From Comamonas testosteroni (lineage in GTDB: Bacteria; Pseudomonadota; Gammaproteobacteria; Burkholderiales; Burkholderiaceae_C), in assembly GCF_014076415.1 (NCBI RefSeq), contig NZ_CP043568.1, positions 3,286,001 through 3,350,000 on the forward strand: DNA of 64,000 nt, read 5' to 3'. The translations under genes were made by a program, and so were the position numbers. The notes beneath the pieces are model-generated. The model made no database searches. It had not been told where the DNA came from and saw only the letters and a program-made list of their open reading frames with translations. Positions 45,871-55,170 of the stretch are shown piece after piece; positions within the stretch are counted from its first letter, which is position 1, and the number at the start of each line of letters is the position of its first letter.

Positions 45871-46759
45871 GCGCCGCGACTTTCTCATCCTTGAGCCGTT
45901 GCAAGTGGGATTTGCGGTAGGCTTCGACGAATAGCGCATCGATCACGGGATGCTCCTTCACCTCTAGTGGCAGGAGAAAATCCGCATCCCTATCGTGCAG
46001 GGCAACGTCGTAGGCACTGGTGGCAAGCTTGTGAGTTCCGTCGCCGTCGAAGCCGATATTATTTACCAGCGAGACCGGCGGATACAGGAACAAGCCGTCG
46101 GCCAAGGCCACAGAGGCAAACCACATAGGCGACCAGGAATTGTCCTGGCCGAGCACGCCCTGGCGTAGCCTATTGGTCATCGACATCCCGCCCTCGGGGT
46201 CAAGGAATGCGGCTAAGCCAGTGGACGCGATCCGTTCCAACAAGCGCTCACGGGAGCGGTCCAGCCGGCGCCAAGATCGGGCCCACACGGCCCAACCCCA
46301 GCATGCCGCGCGGCGCGAAAATACAGCGCGTTCGCCGAGCGACCCGCGCAGGTCTTGCATGACATATCCCGATATGCCCATCACCTCCGCGTCGCCACCA
46401 TATGCCTGCAGGCCTCGGTTCATGAAAGTCAGGAAGCCCGGAGCGACCAGCAGGTCATCCTCGACCACGATCGCGCATTCATACTTGGCAAGCATCGTAT
46501 CGATCGCTGCCACCACCGCCTGTGCCATACCTGCGTTCCACTCGCGTTCGGCCACATGGACTGCTGCGAAGCCGCGCGCGGTGCGGCACAACGCTGCCAC
46601 CTGCTGCGTCAGTAGCGCCTCGCCTTTGTCGCGAGGACCGTCGACGAACACGTGCAGTTCGCTGTCCCGGGCTTCCGGGCAATCCGCCAAGGCCGCCAAG
46701 CAGTACGCGGTCAGGGCCGGGCGCCGGTGTGCGACCAAGCAGATGGGCACCGGGTTCAT
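45857..46759 (-). CDS. GT2-like glycosyltransferase
   Basis: 300 residues. The N-terminal GT-A region has ICLVAHRRPALTAYCLAAL, the metal-binding acidic motif CAIVVEDDLLVAPGFLTFMN near residue 100, and the downstream aromatic motif RRAACWGWAVWARSW, all typical of a GT2-like group related to sugar transferases of cell-surface clusters. It has no membrane segment. It overlaps the carbamoyltransferase by four bases. Confidence 0.85.
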   Translation of the reverse strand: MNPVPICLVAHRRPALTAYCLAALADCPEARDSELHVFVDGPRDKGEALLTQQVAALCRTARGFAAVHVAEREWNAGMAQAVVAAIDTMLAKYECAIVVEDDLLVAPGFLTFMNRGLQAYGGDAEVMGISGYVMQDLRGSLGERAVFSRRAACWGWAVWARSWRRLDRSRERLLERIASTGLAAFLDPEGGMSMTNRLRQGVLGQDNSWSPMWFASVALADGLFLYPPVSLVNNIGFDGDGTHKLATSAYDVALHDRDADFLLPLEVKEHPVIDALFVEAYRKSHLQRLKDEKVAAHGPM

Positions 46760-48378
46760 GGCAGTTCCTGCGCGAGATAGCGTTTTTCGAGCAGTACATC
46801 GTCAAGCAACAACGCATCCAATGCCGAGTTCAGGAAGCAGCGCACAGCATCAGCCGGGCTTTCCACCAACGGTTCGCCGGCGATATTGAACGATGTATTC
46901 AACAGAACCGGGACGCCACTGAGTCGGCCGAACTCCGCTAGGAGCCGGCGAAGTTTCGGGTTCTGGTCGTGCGCCAGGGTCTGGGGCCGTGAGCTCCCGT
47001 CGATATGCGTGACGGCGGCGAGCCGCTCGCGCCAGCGCTCGCGTACTGGGCACACATACAGCATGTACGGGCTCGCGATGCCTAGGCTGAAGTATTCTTC
47101 CGCATCCTCGAGCCGCACCACCGGCGCGAACGGGCGAAACGGTTCACGGCGCTTGACGATGCGGTTGAGGTGCTCACGATTGGCGGCGGTGAAAGGGCTC
47201 ATCAGAATCGAGCGGTGGCCCAGTGCACGCGGCCCCATCTCCGAGCGTCCCTGGAACAGCGCCACGCTACGCCCTTTCGCCAGCAAGGCTGTCGCCTTCT
47301 CGTCGGGGGCGTCGGTATGCACGAGCGCTGCACCGCTGTCCTGCGCCATGGCCACCGCTGCTTGGTAATGAGAGGCTCCGTATCTCGGACCGGTATAGGG
47401 CGAGACGTCCTCGTAGACTCGCTCCACGCCAAGTTCCACGTGCAGCCCCCATAAGGCAGCGCCTAGTGCGATGCCGGTATCCGAGCAAGCCGGGTTGATG
47501 AAGACTTGCTCGAAAATCCCGGAGCGCAGGATCCGGAAATTGGCGACGCCGTTCAAGGCAACCCCGCCACCCAGGCACAGATTGACTTCACCGGTCTCGC
47601 GGCGGGCCCATTCGGCGAGATGTAGCATGACTCGTTCGCACTCCTGCTGCACGGCCAAGGCTACGGTGGCGCGTTGGTTCTCGTCCCCTAGCGGCCCGAG
47701 ATCGACATACAGTTCGTCGTCGCGGCCGCACAAAGAGCCGTAATCGGTCAAGATGCCATCGAAATCGGCCTTAAACGCCGTCGATAGCCGGAGGTCGTTG
47801 CAGCCAAATGGTGCCAATCCCATAGTCTTGCCGGCTTCAAGCGGACCGAAACCAATGCGACGGGTGACGGCTTCATACAGGAGGCCAATACCATTTGCGC
47901 TGGTACGCGCCACCAACTCGAGCGAGTGGCCGCGACCAACCCAGAGCGACTGCGTTTCGTATTCGGAGCCGCGGCCGTCGACGACGAGCACCGCGGCGCG
48001 CTCGAACGGCGAGGTGAAGAAACTGGCGGCCGCATGGCAGGCATGGTGCCGCACCATGCGCAAACGCTGGGCGTCGATCACATTCAGAAAGACGTCCGTG
48101 CGGCAGGAATTGCGCCGGAAATCGCGGCGCCAGTCTTGCCCATTCATGGTCCAGTCCAACACCACCAGGTCCGCCTCGCGCGGATCACTCATACCGAGTT
48201 CGGCTAGGCAGGCCGCAGTCGACAGCGCCGGGAATGCGCGGCTACTTTTTTCGCGGTCGAGCCGTTCTTCATTGCAGTGCGCGATTAGGCGTCTGCCATC
48301 CGCCCCCACGGTAACGACCGCAGCGCCGGTGTCATGCCAGCGATCCTTGTGCAGGCCTAATACGATTGGGGTATTCAC
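46756..48378 (-). CDS. NodU/CmcH-family carbamoyltransferase
   Basis: 540 residues, normal for the family. The N-terminal ASKHA-type domain has GLHKDRWHDTGAAVV and NEERLDREKSS; the middle has LVVDGRGSEYET and LCLGGGVALNGVANFRIL; the C-terminal YrdC-like domain has GRSEMGPRALGHRSIL and LNTSFNIAGEPLV. These enzymes make carbamoyl-adenylate from carbamoyl phosphate and ATP and transfer the carbamoyl group to a sugar or antibiotic hydroxyl, as in Nod factors and cephamycins. It is the clearest hint that the cluster product is a decorated small molecule or oligosaccharide. Confidence 0.93.
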   Translation of the reverse strand: MNTPIVLGLHKDRWHDTGAAVVTVGADGRRLIAHCNEERLDREKSSRAFPALSTAACLAELGMSDPREADLVVLDWTMNGQDWRRDFRRNSCRTDVFLNVIDAQRLRMVRHHACHAAASFFTSPFERAAVLVVDGRGSEYETQSLWVGRGHSLELVARTSANGIGLLYEAVTRRIGFGPLEAGKTMGLAPFGCNDLRLSTAFKADFDGILTDYGSLCGRDDELYVDLGPLGDENQRATVALAVQQECERVMLHLAEWARRETGEVNLCLGGGVALNGVANFRILRSGIFEQVFINPACSDTGIALGAALWGLHVELGVERVYEDVSPYTGPRYGASHYQAAVAMAQDSGAALVHTDAPDEKATALLAKGRSVALFQGRSEMGPRALGHRSILMSPFTAANREHLNRIVKRREPFRPFAPVVRLEDAEEYFSLGIASPYMLYVCPVRERWRERLAAVTHIDGSSRPQTLAHDQNPKLRRLLAEFGRLSGVPVLLNTSFNIAGEPLVESPADAVRCFLNSALDALLLDDVLLEKRYLAQELP

Positions 48379-48379
48379 A

Positions 48380-49264
48380 TCATAATCCAGTTGTTTGACG
48401 GGCCAGTTCGCGATACACGCGCCAGCATGCGACCGAATCGTTGTCCGGCAGCGTCGTTGCCCACGGCTTGTCTTTTCCGACGAAGTGCAAGACCCTCACG
48501 CGGCCGAACGGGCCGACAAGTTTGGGTAGGCCACGCCGGTCCCATCCGGCGATGCGATTCGGTGCGAGGCCGGGAGCGCGACGATAGGAGTGCCGGGTGT
48601 TGTAGATATGGCCGGGGTCGATGTATGGGCGGCTACGGTTGGCAGCATATGCTGCAAAGTTCATGATGGCCATGTCGTTCCCCCAAAATAGCTCATGGTG
48701 CGGCAACAGGCGATCGACGAAGGGACGCATTCGCTCTTCGTAATATCGCGCATCGACTGCGAACACGCCACCGTTGAACGTCCGCGAGTCGAGGTCAGCG
48801 CCGGGCACAGCCCCATCCAAGGCATCGCGTGCGCCCGCCAGTTCACCAAGTTGATAGGCGAGCGTCAGCTCAGGGTAGTCCGGCACGCCGCAAATACCTG
48901 GATCTGCGACCGCCGCTGCAGCCAGATCGTCGAGCTTGCCCAGTACCACAGCATCGGCGTCGAGATGGATCGTGACCGGATACAGGTGGTCATGCACCGA
49001 AAAAAAACCATAGACGGCGCTCGTGTAGTAATGGCGCATTACTTCGGGGATGACGAAACCCCGGTCGACCGCGGCCACGAGTTTGACACCCTCATGCCGC
49101 AATATCGCTGCTCGCTGCGGTAGAGTTAGCCCGCAATCGACAACCGTTATCGGCCATGCCGGATGCCAGACCCGCAGGCTTGCCAGCAAGGCATTAATAC
49201 CATCAAAAAATTGCGCATCGGCCTTGGTGACGACCCCCGTTTGAGCAGACGTGCTTTCCATCAT
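48380..49264 (-). CDS. GT8-like glycosyltransferase
   Basis: 294 residues with GT-A features: TKADAQFFDGINALLASLRVWHP, the metal-binding DxD in VTIHLDADAVVLGKLDDL near residue 103, and FNGGVFAVDARYYEERM. This resembles the GT8 group of galactosyl/glucosyltransferases. It begins inside the stop of the LOG-methyltransferase gene (ATGA) and ends one base before the carbamoyltransferase ATG. No membrane segment. Confidence 0.82.
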   Translation of the reverse strand: MMESTSAQTGVVTKADAQFFDGINALLASLRVWHPAWPITVVDCGLTLPQRAAILRHEGVKLVAAVDRGFVIPEVMRHYYTSAVYGFFSVHDHLYPVTIHLDADAVVLGKLDDLAAAAVADPGICGVPDYPELTLAYQLGELAGARDALDGAVPGADLDSRTFNGGVFAVDARYYEERMRPFVDRLLPHHELFWGNDMAIMNFAAYAANRSRPYIDPGHIYNTRHSYRRAPGLAPNRIAGWDRRGLPKLVGPFGRVRVLHFVGKDKPWATTLPDNDSVACWRVYRELARQTTGL

Positions 49265-50655
49265 GCCGCCTTGCGCGCTCCGAGCGCGAGAATCATTGGC
49301 GCGCCATCGGCCAGCTTGGGCCAGGCCCAGCGTCCGTCACTTTGCATTGTCATCGAACGATGGAAGCGGTAAGATGAGCTTGGACGCTCCTCCATCAAAA
49401 CCAGCTCCAGACCTGCCAACAGCATTGCGGTGACGATGGCGTGCAGCGGATGCGCATAGGCTGTCAAGGCGCCGAACTCGGCGCCGGTCGCATAAGACGC
49501 ACCTCTTTCGTGCGTCATGGTCTGAGCGCAATAAGCGGCGTTACTGTCAGTTTCACACCGCATCAGCCATTTTGCGACCGGGTGCACTTCGACCAGATAC
49601 ATCATGCCGCCGGGACGCAGCACGGCGCAGGCCTGCATGAAATAGTCATGCAGATCGGCAACCCAGTCCAGCACGCCGTAACTTGCGAATACGGTATCAA
49701 ATTGCCTTTCGCCGACGCATTGTGCGAGATCGCCACCATTCGCATCCCACTCGACAAAGATGGCATCAGCTGCGCAGCGCTCCGCGAGGGCTCGGGCGGC
49801 GGCCAGCGCCGGGACGCAGTTGTCAGCGCCGACTGCGCGCGCGCCAAGGCGAGCCAGGCTGATCGTGTCCAGCCCAAAGTTGCATTGCAAGTGCAGTACG
49901 TCCTTGCCATCGAGAGGGCCAAGCGCGAGTAGGTCATCCTCGCCGATCGTCAGGCGGGCTAGATCGACCACGAAACCAGGCAGGTCGTAATACTCGCTAG
50001 CTAGGTGATCGTGTAGAGCGCGTTCCCACCAGCCGGCGTTGTCTATCGTTGCCGGAACGGGATTCGAGCTGTCTGTGACCCCGAAGAAGGCTTCGACCTC
50101 TTGAGAGTGGGTAGCGAAGGTCACGCAATGCAGCGTGTCGTTGCGCCGGAAGGCTAGATTACCTGCGCCGCTGACACGCAACCACTCTTTCCAGTGATTA
50201 CCCAGGAAGAGCATGGGTCGGCGCGATCCGAAGCCACGATCCGTCGACCACAAGGCGGCCGCGATTTCAACGATACTGCCGATGCCGCCGGGCAGGATGA
50301 TAAAGGCGTCCGCCACCTCAATCAGTATGCGCAGCCTTTCCCAATGATCGGTGGCGGGAAAGACCAGATCAAAATGTTCATAGGCGATGGCGTCTTCCAG
50401 ATTCGCACATGGCACCCCGATCGCCGTACCGCCAGCGCGCCGCACCGCGCTTGCGCTGGCCGTCATGGTGCCCTGGTAACCGCCATTGACGATTGCCGTG
50501 CCAGGACGCACCAACGAGCGCATGCAAGTCTCCAGTAAGCAAGTTGTCGCAGTGTCACCAGCGCTCACGGAGCTACCGAATACGACATATAGGAACGTGG
50601 CGCTCCGCGCCGCCGCTTGCTGGCGAACTGCTTCAGCCTTGGGATGGACTTCCAT
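49261..50655 (-). CDS. LOG/lysine-decarboxylase-like domain fused to SAM methyltransferase
   Basis: 464 residues in two domains. Residues about 15-205 are a LOG/TIGR00725-type Rossmann domain: VVFGSSVSAGD, AIVNGGYQGTMTASASAVRRAGG, and PGGIGSIVEIAAAL (PGGxG(S/T)xxE phosphate-binding signature). LOG enzymes cleave the N-glycosidic bond of nucleoside monophosphates. Residues about 225-464 are a class I methyltransferase: DVLHLQCNFGLDTISLARLG, VGADNC, FDTVFASYGVLDWV, LRPGGMMYLVEVHPVAKW. No stop or frameshift separates the parts. I know of no characterised enzyme with this fusion. Joined activities suggest a nucleotide-derived base is released or transferred and then methylated; this is inference. 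Confidence 0.87.
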   Translation of the reverse strand: MEVHPKAEAVRQQAAARSATFLYVVFGSSVSAGDTATTCLLETCMRSLVRPGTAIVNGGYQGTMTASASAVRRAGGTAIGVPCANLEDAIAYEHFDLVFPATDHWERLRILIEVADAFIILPGGIGSIVEIAAALWSTDRGFGSRRPMLFLGNHWKEWLRVSGAGNLAFRRNDTLHCVTFATHSQEVEAFFGVTDSSNPVPATIDNAGWWERALHDHLASEYYDLPGFVVDLARLTIGEDDLLALGPLDGKDVLHLQCNFGLDTISLARLGARAVGADNCVPALAAARALAERCAADAIFVEWDANGGDLAQCVGERQFDTVFASYGVLDWVADLHDYFMQACAVLRPGGMMYLVEVHPVAKWLMRCETDSNAAYCAQTMTHERGASYATGAEFGALTAYAHPLHAIVTAMLLAGLELVLMEERPSSSYRFHRSMTMQSDGRWAWPKLADGAPMILALGARKAA

Positions 50656-51325
50656 TGGTGTGTTTCCTGCCCCTAGTATTCAATGAGATGAGTACTGCCA
50701 GCTTCTGCGCTTCGTGTTTCGCCCTCAACGCGAAATCGTCCGCGGTGTCCTTTTCGACTGCGCAAAGGACTTCACGCACACCGAGTTCGAATCCGACATA
50801 TCGCATTGGCAGGTCGAAACAGGCTTGCAGAAGCAGATCGAGTGGAATGTGTTTACCGTACTCTGTGTAATCGTCGCGGTCGGCAGCGGCCGTTATCAAG
50901 GCGTGGACAGTCTTGCCAGCCATACCGCCGGTGCCGTATTCCATGGTACCGCCATACGCGAAACCGCGGGCCAATACCCTCTCGACCCAACCTTTTAACA
51001 CCGCCGGCATGCCGAAGAACCAGATCGGAAAGATAAATACGACATGGTCTGCCCACATCAGATTGTCTTGCTCGATCCTGATATCCGTTGCAAAGCCATC
51101 GCACCGCACTGCCAGCTTTTGTGAGGCTCGATAGCTGGGTTGGAATGGCAGAGTCGGTAGGAAGTCTAAGGGGCCTGCGATTGGATTGAAGCGGCTAGCG
51201 GCAAGGTCGCTTAAACGATACGCAATGCCGACTCGCTCCAGTGCACCTGTTATCGCCTCCGCTAGCACGCCGCCTTTAGTGTGCGGCGTGGTGTGGCAAC
51301 ATATGATGAAGACGCGGATGGTCAT
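50633..51325 (-). CDS. Flavodoxin-fold NAD(P)H oxidoreductase (NQO/KefF-like)
   Basis: 230 residues from the ATG at 51325 (MTIRVFIICCHT). Flavodoxin-like fold: phosphate loop CHTTPHTKGGVLAEAITGAL, the central WADHVVFIFPIWFFGMPAVLKGWVERVLARGFAYG, and GGMAGKTVHALITAA. Such FMN/FAD enzymes reduce quinones or activated substrates with NAD(P)H. It is the first long gene of the cluster, overlaps the LOG-methyltransferase gene by 23 bases, and follows a small ORF whose extended frame ends 14 bases upstream. Confidence 0.88.
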   Translation of the reverse strand: MTIRVFIICCHTTPHTKGGVLAEAITGALERVGIAYRLSDLAASRFNPIAGPLDFLPTLPFQPSYRASQKLAVRCDGFATDIRIEQDNLMWADHVVFIFPIWFFGMPAVLKGWVERVLARGFAYGGTMEYGTGGMAGKTVHALITAAADRDDYTEYGKHIPLDLLLQACFDLPMRYVGFELGVREVLCAVEKDTADDFALRAKHEAQKLAVLISLNTRGRKHTNGSPSQG

Positions 51326-51387
51326 ATGATGGACAGGGTTCAATATGCTGCCAGTTTCAGCCCTTGAATGAGTGTTGTGATTTCTTT

Positions 51388-51483
51388 CTAGGAAAGCACT
51401 CCCTCTGCAATGAGTTGTTCGAGGAGAGTCCGCCACTCATCTGCTTTCCACTCTTCATCATTGAATTTGTTCTTTTCTGGCAT
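51388..51483 (-). CDS. Candidate 31-residue leader peptide/small protein of the sugar cluster
   Basis: An ATG with a good AGGGAA five bases upstream opens a 31-codon frame (MPEKNKFNDEEWKADEWR, then TLLEQLIAEGVLS) ending in TAG. The peptide is acidic, with two Trp and an amphipathic helix-like end. Past the TAG the same frame continues with coding-like sequence KEITTLIQGLKLAAY to a TGA at 51340, only 14 bases before the oxidoreductase ATG. It is either a true small protein or a 46-codon gene broken by an amber codon. Function unknown; a precursor-peptide or regulatory role is possible. Confidence 0.5.
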   Translation of the reverse strand: MPEKNKFNDEEWKADEWRTLLEQLIAEGVLS

Positions 51484-51798
51484 TTATCTTCCCTGGGGCG
51501 AGCATGCTGACAAGCTTGGTTGCCTCAGAAGTGGGTCTTGCTAGGGATGCTATGTACAAATCGCTTTCCTAGAAGTCAAACAATGGCGAACAAGTGCCTG
51601 TAAGTCTCGAGATACATAGTTTACATTTTATCGAAACTGAATAGAACAACGCAAACGATCTCGCATCCCCCTGCCTGAATCGCCCCCAGACTCCATATAT
51701 CCTTCCGAGCTCCAACTGCAATAGGTGTTCAACCAATTCGATGAAGTACAGGAAAGTTGATTGGGATTCACTCGGCATCCGCAAATATGAATGAGCTC
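51484..51798. other. Gap between sugar cluster and IS30 remnant
   Basis: About 315 bases holding the candidate promoter above and otherwise no supported gene. Several short frames here lack homology and ribosome-binding sites. Confidence 0.4.
51551..51579 (-). promoter_or_regulatory. Candidate promoter of the sugar-modification cluster
   Basis: On the minus strand TTGACT (51579-51574) and TACATA (51556-51551) are 17 bases apart. The -35 is good and the -10 weak. The implied transcript would start near 51544, about 60 bases before the small ORF. Confidence 0.3.
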
Positions 51799-52064
51799 CA
51801 TTTCACCTGCGGCCAATGCCCTAGAGATTTCTTCTCGCTCAGACATGGTCAATGCTCAGCGAGACCGACGCCTCGCTGGTGGCCGGATGCCGCCCGTCGC
51901 ACTCAAGATGGTGTGAATGAAGGTGTGTGGTCGATCAAACAGCTTGCCGATCTCGTGCAAGGTATCGCCAACTTTCCAGCAATCCCACATCAGGGCTTTC
52001 TGCACTTCGGTGTAGTAAATCCGCAGTCTTTGCTTCATGCCAACGCTCCTTGCGCCAGTGGCGG
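51799..52064 (-). mobile_element. IS30-family transposase remnant
   Basis: From MKQRLRIYYTEVQKALMW at 52038, preceded by AGGAGC, the frame matches the IS30 N-terminal HTH: GDTLHEIGKLFDRPHT, ATGGIRPPARRRSR. An in-frame TGA at 51856-51858 follows, and the same frame resumes ALTMSEREEISRALAAGEM before homology ends near 51799. About 80 of ~330 residues remain. Its upstream edge abuts the truncated IS3 transposase, so IS30 probably inserted into the IS3 copy. Confidence 0.82.
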
Positions 52065-53440
52065 TCATTGTGTTGCATTGACCATTTGAATATATACCGG
52101 TGAGTAGCCTTTGCGTGACATTGAGCGCACTAACTTGGCATCCGCGATGTGTGACAACCATCCTGGCCAGCGATAGTGGGCGCCTCGGTCGGAGTGAACC
52201 ACAGGTTGCACCTCGCTGTCATTCAGCTTGGCGATCGCGGCATCCAGCATCGTGTTGACCAGTTCAGCGTCAGGGCGTGTTCCGATAGACCCGCTCACCA
52301 CCAATTCATCGAAGCAATCGATCATGGGCGAGAGATAGACTTTGCCGGCTGGCAGTTGGAACTCCGAGATGTCGGTCAGCCACTTCTGGTTAGGTGCAGT
52401 GGCATTGAAGTTACGGTTCAGCAAGTTCTCAGGGGCCGGGCTGATCTCTCCCAAGTAGGAGCCAGTTTGGGCGCAGCTGCCACCAGCCCTTCCTGCTTCA
52501 TCAGGCGCCGAACCACCTTCTCCGAGATCCACACGCATTGCCTGACCAGTGAGGCCTGGATGCGACGGCAGCCATAGCGCTATGGTTGCGCTCGAAGGTG
52601 TCGGTGATCGTTCGGCGCACAGCGACATACTTCTCGCCAGCGTTGGACCGAGCTCGATGGTAGAAGTACGTGCTGCGAGCCAGGACTAGCGAGGCGAGCA
52701 ACTCGGCAAGCGAGTACACATGGCGCAGGGCATCAACCAGAAGTGTCTGTTCCCGATTGCTAAGGAGATGAAGGATGATGCCCTGATTCTTTTTTAGGAG
52801 CTCATTCGCCTTCTTCAATAGCTCCTGCTCCAACTGCAACCGTCTCACTTCACGGCGTAGTGTCTGGAGTTGCTGCTCCAACTGAGGCAGCTCCGAACTC
52901 GTTGAAGAATCATTGAAGCGCTTCATCGATGCGAGAGCCTCTGGCCCCAATAGTTCATTGCGCCAGTTGTACAGCGTCTCTCGACACACACCAACATCGT
53001 CAGCAATGGCTTGGGCACTTCCTTACCGTGTGCACAGCGCAAGCACCGCAGCGTGCTTGTTCTCGTTCAACGATGCTCCGAGCATGCGTGGCCGAGCCCG
53101 GGGATTGAGCTCTTGAACCCAAGCGTGAAGTGAGGCCCTCCCGGGATAGCCAAGAGCCTTGATTGTGAAAGCCACGCAGCGCCCGTGCGTCAGATAGTGC
53201 TCGACGGCCCGAGCCTTTTGCTCCCGGGTGAACTTCGGCGGGCGAACAACCGCGGTCTTCAAGTCCCGATCCTGCTCGTACTCGCAGTGCCTGCCCTTGA
53301 GCGAATTCTTGCAGGGATAGCCCAACTGCTGAATGGTTGCCGCGACTCGTTTGCCTAGCTTGATGTAGAGCATCACCGAGCGGATTCGATCTTCGTATGA
53401 ATACATGAACTACCTCTCAGTAGTCCAAGTTTTTGTCCGC
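52065..53440 (-). mobile_element. Degraded IS3-family insertion sequence
   Basis: OrfA starts MYSYEDRIRSVMLYIKLGKR at 53406 and runs to about 53023, then continues in another frame (ETLYNWRNELLGPEAL, LEQQLQTLRREVRRLQLEQE) to the OrfB N-terminus. The OrfB integrase core is in a third frame: NQKWLTDISEFQLPAGKVYLSPMID, then VVHSDRGAHYRW with the second catalytic Asp. At least two frameshifts break it, and the C-terminal part carrying the final catalytic Glu is missing at about 52090, where the IS30 remnant begins. It is not mobile on its own. Confidence 0.88.
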
Positions 53441-53525
53441 ATCCCCCAATACCATCTGTTTTTCGAACGCATGGGCTGGTTGGAAGGTCTCTAGGCAGAT
53501 AGACAAACACTACCTATTCTTTCAT

Positions 53526-55136
53526 TTACCGCAGCCGATTTATTCGCCGCAGTTCCACTGCATTGGCTTGCGACAAAGGCGCTTCGCCGCGCTCGAGACG
53601 GAATAGGCGCATTGAGTTGCTCACACTGTTTACTTGACCTCGCAGCGATTGCGCGGCTGCGGCCAGTTCCTCCACCATCGCAGCGTTTTGTTGGGTGATC
53701 GAGTCCATGTGCGCCACAGCAGCGTTGACCTGTGAGATACCGGTTTGCTGCTCTATGGCTGCGGTACTAATTTCACCCAGCACAGCACTTACGCGTTGCA
53801 CCGCTGACAATGCTTCGGCCATGCGCTCGCGCGCTTCGCCTGTAGCGGTGGCGCCCGATGCCACGCGCTCGGCCGAGTCGCCGATGAGCTGCTTAATATC
53901 GCGCGCTGCCTGGGCGGTGCGTGCAGATAGCGTGCGCACCTCCGACGCCACCACAGCAAAGCCCCGCCCAGCCCCTCCCGCACGCGCAGCTTCTACGGCC
54001 GCGTTCAGCGCAAGAATATTCGTCTGGAAGGCCACGCCCTCGATGAGGTGCACGATGTCTTCAATGTGTCGTGACGATTCAGCGATGCCCAGCATGGTCT
54101 GGCCCACGGCCTGCACGGCATCGTTGCTGCGTTGTGTGATGCTCGAAGCTTCTTCTGCAAAACAGGCGCCACGGCTGGCGGCTAGGGCGCTGTTATGCAC
54201 TGTGCCATTAATCTGCTCCATGGATGCGGCAGTCTGCTCCAGGCTGCTGGCTTGAGTTTCGGTGCGGGACGACAGGTTGTGGTTGCCGCTGGCGATTTCC
54301 TGCACGGCAATCTCCAGGTGCCCTACCTCCTGGCGCACGTCGCTCACCACAGTGCGCAAGTTCACACTCAGTTGAAACAGTGCGCGCTGAAGATTTCCGA
54401 CACTGCCGCTGGCACCTGTACGCATTGCGTGCGACAGGTCTCCAGATGCCAGCTGATTGGCATCGTGCACAAGTTCTTGCAGCGGCGCGATAGCCAGCGA
54501 GTGAGTCAGAAAAGACGACACAGCCACGGCCAACAAGGCCGCACTGCCCGTGACTAGCCAGGGGACATTCAGCCACGTGAGCAGTAGCGGAAGCATTACA
54601 GCTAGCGTCAGTACCAGCAGCAGGCGCACAAACGTAGAAGGAGCCAGTAGCCGCGTCAAGCGTCCACTCAGATTTTGGCGCAGTACGGCTCCATGGTGTA
54701 GCGTATGGACGGCACATCCAGCTTCCGCCTCGGCACGCATGGTGGCATAGAGCCTTTCTGCGACAAGCACATGTTCGCGCACAGGAAACGTGCGCACCGA
54801 CAGGAAGCCCGTGATCTGCTCGCCGTCACGCAAGGGTGTGATGTTGGCCTGTACCCAGTAAAAATCTCCATTCTTGCGGCGATTTTTCACGATGCCGGTC
54901 CAAGGAAGGCCTGCCGATATGGTTTGCCACAAATCGCGGAAAGCCTCGGCGGGCATTTCAGGGTGGCGGATCAGGTTGTGGGGCTGGCCCAGCAACTCCT
55001 CGTGTGCGAAGCCGCTCACGTGAACGAATGCGGGGTTGCAATAAGTGATACGGCCCTTGGTATCCGTGACCGAGACCAGAGTGTCTCGCTCCGGAAACGT
55101 GAACTCATTGGTAGTGACTGGCAAATTGATCCGCAT
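53526..55136 (-). CDS. Aer-like PAS chemoreceptor
   Basis: 536 residues. The N-terminal PAS domain ([55 protein letters not shown]) is of the Aer type, which binds FAD. Two adjacent hydrophobic segments (about 165-210) form a membrane hairpin with no sizeable periplasmic domain. HAMP and the signalling domain follow, with the tip [20 protein letters not shown] and [16 protein letters not shown]. It probably drives taxis to oxygen or redox state. It lies 34 bases after the globin-coupled gene, suggesting co-transcription. Confidence 0.93.
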   Translation of the reverse strand: MRINLPVTTNEFTFPERDTLVSVTDTKGRITYCNPAFVHVSGFAHEELLGQPHNLIRHPEMPAEAFRDLWQTISAGLPWTGIVKNRRKNGDFYWVQANITPLRDGEQITGFLSVRTFPVREHVLVAERLYATMRAEAEAGCAVHTLHHGAVLRQNLSGRLTRLLAPSTFVRLLLVLTLAVMLPLLLTWLNVPWLVTGSAALLAVAVSSFLTHSLAIAPLQELVHDANQLASGDLSHAMRTGASGSVGNLQRALFQLSVNLRTVVSDVRQEVGHLEIAVQEIASGNHNLSSRTETQASSLEQTAASMEQINGTVHNSALAASRGACFAEEASSITQRSNDAVQAVGQTMLGIAESSRHIEDIVHLIEGVAFQTNILALNAAVEAARAGGAGRGFAVVASEVRTLSARTAQAARDIKQLIGDSAERVASGATATGEARERMAEALSAVQRVSAVLGEISTAAIEQQTGISQVNAAVAHMDSITQQNAAMVEELAAAAQSLRGQVNSVSNSMRLFRLERGEAPLSQANAVELRRINRLR

Positions 55137-55170
55137 AGAATATTCTTTTTTATGGTGTTTTTGAGGAGGG

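Noticed and set aside
47753..48385. Plus-strand frame of 210 codons opposite the carbamoyltransferase
   Set aside because: It is the antisense of a gene with complete family motifs; high G+C keeps it open.
43354..51325. Capsule or O-antigen biosynthesis locus
   Set aside because: No Wzx/Wzy, ABC exporter, initiating glycosyltransferase, chain-length regulator or membrane protein is encoded.
51340..51483. Pyrrolysine or other recoding at the amber codon of the small ORF
   Set aside because: No pyl genes or recoding element visible; a simple stop or nonsense mutation is more likely.
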